Of a DNA stretch of 64,000 nt, positions 22,890 to 34,471 are shown in pieces. This DNA comes from Symsagittifera roscoffensis. Lineage: Eukaryota; Xenacoelomorpha; Acoela; Convolutidae. Positions within the stretch are counted from its first letter, which is position 1; the number at the start of each line of letters is the position of its first letter. The translations under genes were made by a program, and so were the position numbers. The notes beneath the pieces are model-generated. The model was not told where the DNA came from. It was given only the letters and a program-made list of their open reading frames with translations, and did not search any database. The stretch is from assembly GCF_963678635.1 (NCBI RefSeq), contig NC_087063.1:75599617-75663616 (forward strand), given 5' to 3'.

Positions 22890-25707
22890 GGCAATGCTTA
22901 AGATAAACAATAGACTCCACTAAAAAACGTAGTAGAGCTAACGAACAGAAGGCAATGAATTCTGTCTGTTGAAGTATTCGCGACAAAGTGTTTTTTTAGT
23001 ACAAAATGCGTCAGTAAAAACTTTCTATTCTTTTGCCCCGTCATACTATTACTGATAAAGTACCTTTTTATAGCTACTTTAGTGAGCCTTTCAGATAATT
23101 CAACTGTTTTTACTTGTTTGTGGAGCCTGCCTACCTCATATTACCACATTAAACAATATATACCTGGAGTTAATAACCTCATTTATCGATTTTCTATAAT
23201 TTTGTTTTGAAGTTTCAAAAAATTTGATTGAAACTCTCTACAAAATCTTGATTAACTTCTTGCAAGTCTTATATTTTATCTTTATGGATTGAAAAATAAA
23301 ACTGATTGAAAATTGTCATTTTTTCAAAACAAAATCTCCCAAAATCAAGGAACAAAGCACTTTAAGTATTTTGTCTGGAGGTAATTAATCATTTGGAGTT
23401 TTAGCTTCTTCTACACGGGGTGCTATTTTGTGGCCTGCATTTCACAATGGATTCACACTCTCCGCGGACAAAAACTTCCTACACCCAATGAACGACCAAT
23501 ATGTGGAAAAAATTAGTGTTGAGGTTGCACTTTAATCTCTTATTTTTAGCTAAATTGCCATTTACAGCGGAGAAAGTTGCTAATAAGTTACCGATAACTT
23601 TAATCGCGCTTGTTTTCTTTTGGTTATGCCCTCCACCCATATAATGAGAAATAGTAATTGAAAAACTTTAATAAAAATAGACTGATAAAAAATTTTTGGC
23701 CTTTATATGTTTTCCTTTTCAATCACTTCAGTCCCATTTGATAACCGCGAGAGATAAATGACTTTAAAATGACAAAAATGGTTTTGTATTACAACCGAAT
23801 ATTCAGTCGATTTGTTTCGTTCCGACTTTCGAATACTTATTCTTGGATTGTTTTTTGTTTATTCAAATTTTGACCAGTCATTTAAGTATTTCATGCTAAT
23901 CGAGCGGTCCCTAAAAATCTTGCCTTAGAAACAGTTTTTTTGTAACTAACGTTTGAATGGTTTGAACTAACTGCCAAAAAGAGTTTAATTTCATTTTCAT
24001 ATCAACCAACGCACAAATAAAAGGAAAGCTCGATTAACTATGAAATTAAACACTGATAACTAACATATTTTAATTGCAAAATCTTTCGACTAGAAACAAA
24101 GATTTTCGATTTTTTCTTTTTTCTTTAGAATAAAGATTTTTTCAAGAGTTTTTGATGCGTTTAAACAAAATTTTGTGCTTTAGTCGAATATTTTAACTTT
24201 CAAGCGTTTTTGAGAAAAAACGCAAGGTGCAGCGCAAAACTTTCCATTTTGCAGCGCAAAACTTTTGTTTATGTTGACATTCCATCAGCTTGCCATGGCT
24301 CGAAGAAGCAATTAATTATTAAAATTGCCCCAATTACGAAATATGGATACTATTTTTTTTTATCAATTATACAAAAATTTTGCAACAACAAACTTTCTAG
24401 TTTGTGGTTTACATTTTGTATTTCTGACAGCTAAAGATTTCAACCTATGATATTGGATAAATTTGGTAGTTTTGAACCCAAAAACTATAAATAATCTTTT
24501 GAAACTTGAAAGTTGAATTGATTTAGGTAATAGATGAAAATTTGTGAAAAGATATATAATTTAATTTACATTTCAATATTACCAAGGACATACAATAAGC
24601 TGTTCAGATGATATTTTATCTCTATTTTATGACCTGAAAAACCTTTACTTACATAAGTTGCGAAAAGATATCGACTAAAAATGCAATCAGAAAAAATGCT
24701 CAAGAGTAAACTATTGCATTCGATGTTTTAATCTTTTAAAAGTAATTTATCTTTTTATATCCAAAAATAATAAAATAAAGTTCCTCACTGGACATTCGAA
24801 TTCTCAATTCTTCACTTCAGTACGAGTAATTTTGTTCATATTTATTTTATAACTGACACCACTACAAAAGTTCTAATTGTTCACTAGTATGTTGTTCTAA
24901 TAGTTCAAAATTGAAAAAAAAACTTACATCTTATCTTGCTAAGTTTCAAAGCCGGTGGTCAAAATTCGATTTTTTTTATTTCAGTTTTGATTACAAAAAC
25001 AGACTTATTTGTGCCAGCTATGTTTTCTCTTTTTTATCAATTTTTCAATTAAAAATTTTCCTCTGCTTCCTAGAAGTGAAAGAGATTTTTGAACGGATGC
25101 GTATTGTAACAATATTTAAAAAATTACACTGAGAGGGTTGACCTAAGAGTTTGATTTCAAAAAGTTTGATTTCAAAATTTATAAACAATCTGGCTGAATT
25201 TTGAATCCAGATTCTGAATTGAACTTTTTGGGAAATATAATACAATAATTGGTGCTTAAAGTAGTAGCTTAAAGAGAGTAGTTTCATCTGAAAAGAAAAA
25301 ATTATCCTTGAATGGCTTTATTTTTTAAATTTAATTTTAACAATCTTTTGACTCGATTCAGTTTCAGTTGCGTCATTTTGAAAAATAAAGTTGAGACGAT
25401 TTGTCTACAAGGGGGAATGGCCAATATACGAGCTGTTCAATTTTTCAAGGCAAACCACTGCTGCGCCCCAACTTTGGTACATGCTATTTTGGCAATTTTT
25501 AAATCTGGATAATGTTGATTTACCCTCAAGCAAATATTGCCGATAATGGTGGGCCTCAAACAACCAAAGAGTCTGAGACGTAATAATTTTTATCGAAAAT
25601 TTTTGAATTTCTAAAAAGCCCTTAAGTAAAAATTAATGAAAACTTGTTTAAAATCGATCTGCCTATTTGATCCAATAAATAACTCTTGCTTCAAGTTTTT
25701 TTTCTAG
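22890..25707. other. Long AT-rich stretch, probably intronic
   Basis: I scanned for the missing sulfotransferase exon (the rest of the PAPS loop and the ~60 residues before FMFVRDPFER) and did not find a convincing one. A short open frame at 25312-25512 lies just upstream of the next exon and follows a TTTCAG, but its phase and sequence do not fit. There is no other recognisable gene or array. Confidence 0.5.
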
Positions 25708-25929
25708 AAATGGACACAAGGAAGTCGCGATTTTTACCGCCATGGTTTCATGTTTGTGCGGGATCCCTTCGAAAGAGCAGTGTCAGGCTACTACAATAGG
25801 GTGGTGCTGCATCACAGGATGGACTTTTTGAAGGGAAGAAATAAATCTAATGAACTAGTGGACGATATGGGGCTTAGAGAGTTTTTTGAAATCCTCATCA
25901 GAGGCAACACTTTAGATGAGCATTTCAAG
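25708..25929 (+). CDS. Carbohydrate sulfotransferase family, internal exon (3'-phosphate binding site)
   Basis: The exon runs from acceptor TTTTTTTTCTAG (25696-25707) to donor AAG|GTCATT (25929/25930), both in phase 0, and encodes 74 residues. It contains HGFMFVRDPFERAVSGYYN, the conserved block binding the 3'-phosphate of PAPS (Arg and Ser of RDPFERxxSxY are present). It then has FEILIRGNTLDEHFK, matching the family's FxxFLxxLxxxxxxDxHW region. It should follow exon 1 and at least one missing exon, and it joins in frame with the exon at 26437. This part folds in the Golgi lumen. Confidence 0.88.
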
Positions 25930-26436
25930 GTCATTTTTTCAAATAATTAATGCCAATTTGTTGACAGTATCGATGAGGTGAGCCTTTTATTTGGCCAGTA
26001 AGGGCAACTTTTTTTTCTTCAATATTTCACTTGTTGAAATGAGCGAAAAATGATCTTCGACGTCGAAAATGCATTTTTTAGCTGATGGCTAGGGTTTAAA
26101 AAATGTAAGCAAAAAAAAACAATTGTCCGGAAAACATTTAAAAACTGTACAGAAAAAAGCTCAAATAAAAATTTTTAAGAAATTTCCTTTTTCTTACAAA
26201 TAAGTGATAAAAGTGATAAAAGGTGAACTCGAAAAAGGTTTCAGTATTCTGCAAAACTTTAAAATTTTCTGACTAGCACGTGGAACTTTTTTTAAGCCAC
26301 AAAAACTGCCTACAGGCCGCAAAAAATATATATATTTTTTTGTTTTAAAAGGAAAATAAAACTTATAACTTTCAGATAGTCATACTTCAAATAAATTTCA
26401 GCTGAGGGTTTCAGTTATCAATTTTTGTTGTTTTAG

Positions 26437-26721
26437 CCCCAAATAGACATATGTGATCCTTGCTTCCTGAATATTGATTTCTTGGGGCGAAAAGAAACAA
26501 TGTTTGAAGATATGCTCTACATAGTCAATAAATTGACTCCACTTCACAAAAAAGTCAAATATGACAAAGACAGCAAATATTACAAAAACATTACTCTTCT
26601 CTCCAATACATACCATATTGACGAGGTAGTCAAAACACTGGATAAAGATTTGATACGAAGGTTTGTTTGGAAGTACAGGCTGGACTACCGGGCTTTTGGC
26701 TACAACCCTCACAAAAATTGA
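26437..26721 (+). CDS. Carbohydrate sulfotransferase family, terminal exon
   Basis: It follows the acceptor TTGTTGTTTTAG in phase 0 and ends at TGA 26719-26721, encoding 94 residues. PQIDICDPCFLNIDFLGR matches the family signature C-x-PC-x(4)-DFxGxxET. The C-terminus RFVWKYRLDYRAFGYNPH matches the usual L-x-x-x-Y-x-x-DF-x-x-FGY ending. Spliced to the previous exon it gives HFK-PQI, an excellent family fit. The coding sequence of this exon is intact, so the gene may be functional if the missing middle exon exists. Confidence 0.9.
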   Translation, partial: PQIDICDPCFLNIDFLGRKETMFEDMLYIVNKLTPLHKKVKYDKDSKYYKNITLLSNTYHIDEVVKTLDKDLIRRFVWKYRLDYRAFGYNPHKN

Positions 26722-27205
26722 TTCTTTTCAATTGATTTAATTTAATGTTCCATTTTTTGTTTTCGATTAACTCAATTTTGGCTTCTTAATATTTTCTTGA
26801 TTTTTTGGGTAATGGTTCTCACTTGGACGTGGTACACAAACATATATTAATTTTTGAAAAGTATTTTTCCATTTTTTTATAACGCTTAACTGATTCTATC
26901 ATCTGTCATCTGCGGTATCAATTACAGGAATTGCTATATATATGGAACAAAGCAAGCTAAAATTGCGGAAAGATGCATATTCGTGAAATCGAATTGGTGA
27001 ATAAGCTTTTTCAGATTATTATTGTCACATCTGGTTGTGTAGCACTCAGTTGATATGCCACGACTTTCCGTCTGTCTTCAACTAAACTCATCTTTCTTTC
27101 CCCTACTATCTGTTTAAAAGCCGTAACTGCGGGACACATCAGGGACAAACAGACTGTTGAACGATCGCCAGCAAATGAAGTAAATTGGAAATCAAATTAT
27201 AACTT
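26722..27205. other. 3' flank of the sulfotransferase, nothing else recognised
   Basis: AT-rich sequence after the stop codon. I found no canonical AATAAA in the first 100 bp that I would rely on. No further exon or RNA gene is apparent. Confidence 0.5.
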
Positions 27206-27464
27206 CCCGGGTCGAGGTGCTCGATTAATGTTTCGATTTTGAAAGACGAGCTAGCGCAATTTTGCGACTAAACTTCCATGGTCTAAAAAGTCGAAACATA
27301 CCCAATTTGGTCGAGAAAGTCGATTCATACCATGTTTCAGTCAAAAAAAATGAAACATAGGTCGAGAACAAAGTCGAAACTTAACCGATTTCACTTGAAA
27401 AAGTCGAGTGATACCAAATTTTGGCCAAAAAAACCAAAACACACGTCGAGCACCTCGACCCGGG
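27206..27464. mobile_element. Compact CCGGG-ended foldback element
   Basis: The left terminus CCCGGGTCGAGGTGCTCGA (27206-27224) and right terminus TCGAGCACCTCGACCCGGG (27446-27464) are a perfect 19-bp inverted repeat enclosing 259 bp in all. The interior holds divergent TCGA-containing units (GTCGAGAAAGTCGATTCATA, GTCGAAACATACCC) of the 22-bp satellite type. This is the cleanest member of the proposed family and its reference for termini. No target duplication is obvious and no protein is encoded. Confidence 0.85.
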
Positions 27465-27689
27465 ATAGTGGGCGTGACTTGCTGCGTTGTTATATCTCAA
27501 TATGTTGTCAGTAGCCATTCTGGTAATTGAGTAACTATTGACTCAATGAGTTTAATCTGTAAGGGGATAAAAGAAAAAAATGTTTCGACATGGTGAATCG
27601 CGAAGTAGTGTCGATATGCGTTATATCAGAGACGCATTGGGCTAAGGAGTATTGAGGTATAGTAATGAGGTTCTTTCCCTGGCTGAAGT

Positions 27690-28262
27690 GCTTCACTCAT
27701 GATTCGATCTACACGGTCGAACGATGTCCGATTTTCGTCGCGAATTGGATTCGATTCAATGTTTGACCCATGATAGATTTTGTTCGACTATAACCTTCGT
27801 TCGACTGTCTCAATTTGCGACAAAACGGACACCGCTCGACCGAATCATGAGTTGGTCGAACCATGAGTCTAACAGGGTCGATAAAGTCGAAAAGGGTCGA
27901 ATTATGAGTCGAACAGGGCGAATCATGAGTCAAACAGGGTCGAATCATGAGTCGAACAGGGTCCAATCATGAGTCGAACAGGGTCGAAATATGAGTCAAA
28001 CAGGAACGAATCATGAGTCGAACAGGTTCGAATCATGATTCCAACAGGTTCGAATCATGAGTCGAACAGGGTCGAATCATAAATCGAACACATTAGAATC
28101 ATGGGCCGAACTAAGTCGAATCAATTGGTCGAACGGGTTGATTGGAGTTGACTCAAGGGTCGAACAGGGTCGGATCATGGGTAGAACCGGGGTCAAACAG
28201 GCTCAAATCATTAGTCGAACGGAGTCAACCATAAATCGCATAAGGTCGAATAATGAGCAGAA
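27690..28262. repeat. 22-bp satellite, GTCGAATCATGAGTCGAACA type
   Basis: Between about 27840 and 28100 the unit GGTCGAATCATGAGTCGAAC (22-bp period) is nearly regular. Flanking stretches are more diverged. As in the other arrays each unit holds two TCGA tetramers, here in the opposite orientation. The array precedes another CCGGG terminus at 28304. Open frames here come from the repeat. Confidence 0.9.
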
Positions 28263-28303
28263 TTAGAGAAAAAATGAATTTCTGTCAAATTTTTTATGCT
28301 CGT

Positions 28304-28592
28304 AACCCGGGTTGAGGTGTTCGACTTACGTTTGGACCAAACTTGGTAGAACGCATGGATGGTGTTCAACCCAAATCCATAGTCAAAATCACATCTATCG
28401 GTCGAGCACTTTTTCGAAAAACAATCAAAATCATGGTCGAAACATAGTCGAACACTTAGTCGAAACATACTAAGCTCTATTTCGAAGCATGGTCGAACAG
28501 AAAGTCGAATACATAGTCGAACACTAATTTGATACATAGTCGAACACTAATTTGAAACATAGTCGAACATAAATTCGAACACAAACCCAAAA
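28304..28592. mobile_element. CCGGG-type element with divergent 22-bp units
   Basis: The left end AACCCGGGTTGAGGTGTTCGA (split as AACCCGGG and TTGAGGTGTTCGA) starts at 28304. The right end TTCGAACACAAACCCAAAAC near 28573-28592 is an imperfect inverted copy. Inside, ACATAGTCGAACACTAATTT repeats at 22 bp between 28500 and 28570. The right boundary is approximate. Confidence 0.5.
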
Positions 28593-29883
28593 CATTATCT
28601 TTCAATTTTGAATATCAATCTTAAAACAATTTAAATAAAATATTTGTGATTATAATAAAGTCAATTAAAACTATAAAAAAAGTATTGCACAAAGAAATTA
28701 TAAATGATCAACAAAAATGTGCACATAAATTATACTTATCAGAATAAAAATCAGAAAAAAAAATTTCAAATTTTTGATGATTATCTGCTTTGAAGGCATT
28801 TTTGGCAAACAGACAAAGTAATTTATGTCATCAAGTTAAGCGCCGACGAATCAAATAAATGAACTAGCAGTCATCAGTTTTGGTCTTAGAATGATGCACA
28901 AAACTTCAAAATTTCCCTACTAAAAATCTTAAAATATTTCTCAAGAGGAAAACTTACAACATAAGAATGATTGCCAATTATGTGGATTTTTAGGACAGTC
29001 ACAGAAAACATTTTAGGAATCAATTAAAAATTTAAAACGGCAATGTTAGAAATATCGATTAGTCTTTAATTGAGTTTTAGCGAAAAATGAGTTTTTCTTT
29101 TAAATTTGCTGATTCTCAGTTTCCAAGCAATATAAGGCAACCAACTGTAACATATTGTGAAGCCCTTTTTTTGCTATCTTTCGAAAAGTTTTTTGTCTAC
29201 TTTTATCGTTTAGAACATGTTTTTATTGATTGCCCAGAACTGCTTTTGAATTGATAGTCATTACCAAATATTTGAAATTCTTAAGTCTTTTTTTTTGGAA
29301 AATATTTTCAACGATTGTTAGGTTGATCCAGTTTTGACTTAACAATAACTTGCAGGTTTGTTTGCACGATTGTAGAAATACATTTTCATCATAACAACTC
29401 TGAAAATAATCAAAACAGTTAATATCAAAAAAATCTAACATAAATACCTTAATAATATAGAGACTTCGAGCATTCGTTATAAAATATACACAACGTGGAA
29501 GCGTAGATTCGCATCATATGCAATACAGCGCAGGCGTAGCAATAGTTGCTGGCGAAAACAAAAAAGAAATGGGAATAACAAAGTAAAAAAATCGAAAAAG
29601 TTGAGACAAAATACACATGGCCTCAAAGCTCTTTGACTTTATGGAACAACTATAAATGACGCTTTATTTTCTAAATAAAAAATCAACATATGTTTTTGGT
29701 GAAACACGGAAGCAAATTCGAGCTTCTTACCACTTGCTATTCTTTAAAAAAACATCGGCAAAAAATCGAAAACGTTTCAGAACTCGAAAAAAAACTAGAT
29801 CTATCGAAATGAATAAAACTAGTTTTCAAAAAATTTACGAGAAAGACAAAAAAAATTAACCTTAGACTCAGCTGAAAACTTAC
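28593..29883. other. AT-rich DNA, nothing recognised
   Basis: No coding region with family resemblance, no RNA gene, no array. Short Lys-rich frames such as that at 29656-29859 reflect base composition. Confidence 0.5.
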
Positions 29884-30808
29884 CTTGCGCTAACAAACCA
29901 AAAAACTTGAGCAGGTACCATTTATGCGGATAAAACTCAAAAAAGAAAATAAGACAAATAAGGAAACTTTAATAATTCAAGTTGATAAAATTACAAACAA
30001 AATAAAACTCAAATTTCGGATAGCACGGATATTTAAAATGCTATCATGCTCAAAAAACATCTGTTGCAACAGAAAATGACAAAATTCAATATTGTTTTTC
30101 TCAAGCTTACAGTGCTTGAATATGATATACAACTCAAGCCATTAGTTGCGGTACTGATTTGCAAAAAAATCCAAATCCAATTTCTCGACCTTCCAGTGGT
30201 TCAAAACGGTTCTCACAGGCAAAGCTGAGCTTCTCCGACACTAGCGAGAAGACGACAAAATGCAGCTTTATGAAGTGAAATCAAGAAAAAGTCGAATCAA
30301 ACCTCGAATTACTGAAAAAAAAACGGTTATGTATCGAAATTGATTCGGCGACCTAGACATGCTGCGTCTCAAGCACTAACTACTCAGCCTCAGAGGTGCT
30401 GACTAATACTATCCAGAACTAAGGCAGAGAACATATGCTACGAAATTTCCAATGCCAGTGTGATTACTCAAAAGTGCCACCAAATGAGCACACTTATTTG
30501 CGAGTTAGGTTGGAACAACAAGGAGGTTCGTTCTAAAACAATAAGCTCGCAAACTTGCAAGTGTATTAACTAAACCCATTCTGATTTTTAGTTGTGGTAC
30601 CTGAAGTTGTGACAAAAAAATATAACCAGATTGATAGGTCATTTTTTTTTATCGGAAAACTGAAAATCCTCTTTGGAAATTTTAGTCAACCAGCTTGCTT
30701 TTTTTTTCAGAATAAAAGATATAATTTAAATACAGAGGCCACGCGGAGCTTCGCATCTCTTGTGATATATTCCGAGCAAAAAAAAGAGTTGGAAAAATTA
30801 AAAAGTTA

Positions 30809-30893
30809 ACATCTGCCCTGATTCGAACCTAAGACCTCGTCGATACCTCTAGACCCGCAGTCGTTACCTCTAGACAAAGAGGGTGGCAGATGC
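30809..30893 (-). pseudogene. tRNA-like segment, copy A (possible SINE head or tRNA pseudogene)
   Basis: On the minus strand this 85-nt stretch has a B-box-like GGTTCGAATC, an A-box-like TTGTCTAGAGG, and ends GCATCTG / CAGATGT that pair over seven positions (six Watson-Crick and one G-T). The T-stem is imperfect, the spacing from acceptor to A-box is about nine bases too long, and a GTCTAGAGGTAWCGAC motif occurs twice inside, so it is not a normal tRNA. No anticodon can be assigned. Confidence 0.4.
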
Positions 30894-32505
30894 CAAAACT
30901 TTGAATTGAATATCAATCAACCAACTAAGTGATTCAATGATTCTGCTAAACTAGTACCGAGGAAAGCCTTTATGGCGATTTGAAAACGCTTGCTAACTAT
31001 AATCGTAATGATGCATAGATACGACACGTGTATGCGATACAGATTTCAGAAACTGATACGACTACGATATATAAACCATATTTAGGTACGTTACTGTTAC
31101 AGGGTACATAAACGGAAAAAAACCAACAACGAACAATTGAAAAAATGTGTAACAAAATAATATGATTTGAAAGTTGAAAAAACCACGCTGAAGCTCTCCA
31201 GTTTTCAACTATTATTAATGCTTGCCTTTTTTCTATAAAACTAGCCTAACAGAAAAAAACTAGATCAATGGATCATTGTTCAATCCGCGATAAGTTTAAT
31301 AAATGAAGTCCGCTTTTGAACCCAAAGCTAGTCAAAGTTTTTTTTACTGGAGTGGATAATTTACCTTCATCTTAGCAAGAAACGCACATAAATTCAAGTT
31401 AAAAACAAATCGAAAATCGATTAACAAAAATTAAAACAGTAGCATTATCAAATTCAAAGAAAAAATGTGAAATCAAAAGGATATTTCTAAGTTTGTTCAC
31501 GACGTCAATTGACACAGTAGAGATTAGAGATAGGGTATATAGATACGTTATTTGAATACAAAGCCTATACGAGTCATAGCGCTAACAAACCGCGCTAACA
31601 AACCAAAAAACTTGAGCAGGTACCATTTATGCGGAAAAAACTCAAAAAAGAAATAAAGAGAATTAAGGAAACTTTATTAATTCAAGTTGATAAAATTACA
31701 AACAAAATAAAACTCAAATTTTGGATAGCACGGATATTTAAAATGCTATCATGCTCAAAAAACATCTGTTGCAACAGAAAATGACAAAATCCAATATTGT
31801 TTTTTTCGAGCTTACAGTGCTTGAATATGATATACAACTCAACCCATTAGTTGCGGTACTGATAAGCAAAAAAATCCAAATCCAATTTCTTGACCTTCCA
31901 GTGGTTTAAAACGGTTCTCACAGGCGAAGCTGAGCTTCTCCGACACTAGCCAGAAGACGACAAAATGCAGCTTTAGAAGTGAAATCAAGAAAAAGTCGAA
32001 TCAAACCTCGAATTACTGAAAAAAAAAACGGTTATGTATCGAATTTGATTCGGCGACCTAGACATGCTGAGTCTCAAGCACTAACTACTCAGCCTCGGAG
32101 GTGCTGACTAATACTATTCAGAAGTAAGGCAGAGAACATATGCTACGAAATTTCCAATGCCAGTGTGATTACTCAAAATGAGCACACTTATTTGCGAGTT
32201 AGGTTGGAACAACAAGGAGGTTCGTTCTAAAACACTAAGCGCGCAAACTTGCAAGTGTATTAACTTAACCCATTCAGATGTTTAGTTGTGGTACCTGAAG
32301 TTGTGACAAAAAATATAACAAGATTGTTAGGTCAACTTTTTTTTATCGGAAAACTGAAAATCCTCTTTGGAAATTTTAGTCAACCACCTTGCTTTTTTCA
32401 GAATAAAAGATTAATTTAAATACAGAGGCCGAGCGGAGCTTTGCATCTCTTGTGATATATTGCGAGCAAAAAAAGAGATGGAAAAAATTGAAAATTTTAA
32501 AAAAA

Positions 32506-32590
32506 ACATCTGCCCGGATTCGAACCTAAGACCTTGTCGTTACCTCTAGACCCGCAGTCGTTACCTCTAGACAAAGAGGGTGGCAGTTGC
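32506..32590 (-). pseudogene. tRNA-like segment, copy B
   Basis: This is the counterpart of the segment at 30809 in the second duplicate. The B-box region is slightly better (TTCGAATCCGGGC) but the acceptor-like pairing is weakened by a change to GCAACTG. It gives no independent evidence of function. Confidence 0.35.
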
Positions 32591-33704
32591 CAAAACTTTG
32601 AATTGAATATCAATCAACCAACTAAGTAATTCAATGATTCTGTTAAACTTGTTGTTTTACCGAAGAAAGCTTTCATGGCGATTTGAAAACGCTTGCTAAC
32701 CACAAGCGTAATGATGGATAGATACGACACGTGTATCCGTTGCAGATAGCAAAAACTGATAAGACTACGATATATAAATCATATTTAGGTACGTTACAGT
32801 GACACAGTACACGAATTGAGTAAAACCAACAACGAACAATTGAAAAAGTGTGTAGCAAAATAAAATGATTTGAAAGTTGAAAAACATCACGCTGAAGCTC
32901 TCCAGTTTTCAACTATTATTAATGCTTGCCTTTTTTCTATAAAACTAGCCTAACAGAAAAAAAACTAGAACAATGGATCATTGTTTAATCCGCGATAAGT
33001 TTAAAAAATGAAATCCGCTTTTAAACCCAAAGCTATTCAAGTTTTTTTTTTACTGGAGTGGATAATTTACCTTCCTCTTAGCAAGAGACGCACATAAATT
33101 CAAGTTAAAAACAAATCGAAAATCGATTAACAAAAATTCAAACATTAGCATTATCAAATTCAAAGGAATTCTCTTAAAGAAAAAATGTAAAATCAAAAGG
33201 ATATATCTAAGTTTGTTCACGACGTCAATTGACACGGTATACGATAGAGATAGGTTATATAGATACGTTATATGGAAACAAAGCCTACACGATTCATAGA
33301 TACGAAACATATATACTCTGAAAAAAGGTCTATCATTACGAGCACTTGATCGCAACCCGTAGGGTTCATGCAGACTTTCTAGTGATCTCTATGTACGATT
33401 TCCTTGAATCAGGAAGACCATATTGGATACAAAGTGAATCTCAACTTCCACGGATCTTGCGCTTGCCGGCATGACAAATTTTTGCCAGTTTTTTTTAGTC
33501 TCGTCCATTCAAATTGCTTCAGTATTTGAACATAAGCCTTATCTGTTCCTCGACAAACCATCAGGTCATAACTCGATAATTAGATTCAGTAATTCTTTCC
33601 TTTAGACATGAAAAACGGATTGGAATATTGAAATTATCTTGATTTAAGTCACTTTTATCTTCTGCCCAATTTTTTTTAATTTTAATTTTCAGTCTTTCAA
33701 TTCT

Positions 33705-34118
33705 TCAAGCCCTCCAGAGATCTGATAGTCGGCAACACTCCTGCAGATAAGTTTTCATTACGTTTAGCTGACCGATAAATAAACATGGCACGTGGGCATC
33801 GTCAGTCGTTATTGCGCTCCTGATTTCCATCAAGGGTGCCGATTCCTTTTCGCTTGAACCTAAGCTTGTGCTAACAAAGATACCGAGCTGAAGCACACTT
33901 GTAATGAGATTGCTTCCATGCTTCCATACTGATATCAATTCCAACTCTCCTCCAGCTTGGTCCCTTACTGTAGCATGATTGTCTAAAAAGTATCTGTCCC
34001 GACGGGAATCTGACGCAATTCTTTGTGCATTCCATGTTGTTTTCAGTATACTAGTAAAGAGTGGTCTGTCATATTTGAAGAGTCGGAGTTTGAATTTGAT
34101 TTGGAGACAATTCCCCAA
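33705..34118 (-). CDS. Unassigned open frame, possibly part of a decayed gene
   Basis: A 137-codon minus-strand frame without a convincing start encodes a mixed-composition protein, including ELELISVWKHGSNLITSVLQ. It is longer and less biased than chance frames nearby. I do not recognise a domain. Further minus-strand stretches with a coding-like look follow upstream, for example KSKLERIRKVDTKRKT (about 35120-35160) and FVRDELKEGLFSEQRMKE (about 35340-35395). They may belong to one broken gene or element. Confidence 0.3.
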   Translation of the reverse strand: MGNCLQIKFKLRLFKYDRPLFTSILKTTWNAQRIASDSRRDRYFLDNHATVRDQAGGELELISVWKHGSNLITSVLQLGIFVSTSLGSSEKESAPLMEIRSAITTDDAHVPCLFIGQLNVMKTYLQECCRLSDLWRA

Positions 34119-34229
34119 GCTTCAGGCGTTGTGCTGTCAGATGAACTCATCGAGTTACTTGAGCCATATGAAAAAACCGTTCCTCGTATGCTTCGAAACC
34201 CCGGACAAAATCCTGTCCGGGAATTCTGA
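34049..34229 (+). CDS. Alternative plus-strand candidate terminal exon
   Basis: After GTTGTTTTCAG (acceptor-like) an open frame encodes an acidic peptide with EESEFEFDLETIPQAS and SDELIELLEPYEKTVP, ending at TGA 34227-34229. It overlaps the minus-strand frame at 33705-34118, so at most one is real. I do not recognise the family. Confidence 0.25.
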
Positions 34230-34471
34230 GCTTACGATTTCCCAGACAAAATCCTGTCCGGCGAGTTCTTAATTTCGGTTTTCCTGGTCACCCATTTCTT
34301 TTCCTTGGGCCGACTTCACGGACAAAGTTTCTTCTTGGGATGAGTATTCGATTCCGATTTGAAAATTGTTTCAGACTCAACTATCTTGACCCTTGTCTCT
34401 AATCGAGATTTCAGAGCTGTCTCCAATATAGATACGTCCCATTGGCAGTCTTGACGTAAGATTTGAACTTA

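Larger units (their letters stand above)
29884..33302. repeat. 1.7-kb direct tandem duplication
   Basis: Copy A (29884-31578) and copy B (31589-33302) are highly similar over their whole length at an offset of 1697-1705 bp. Shared landmarks include ACTTGAGCAGGTACCATTTA, GCGAGTTAGGTTGGAACAAC, GTTCACGACGTCAATTGACA and a tRNA-like segment. At the junction the start sequence GCGCTAACAAACC is present twice in a row, a trace of the crossover. Differences are mostly single substitutions and short indels. No long open frame is shared. Confidence 0.93.

Noticed and set aside
25312-25512. Candidate missing sulfotransferase exon
   Set aside because: It follows a TTTCAG but meets a stop or the wrong phase when joined to exon 1, and lacks a PAPS-loop match.
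27709-28537. Open frames across the ATCATGAGTCGAAC array
   Set aside because: Repeat-driven; both strands are open and peptides simply repeat.
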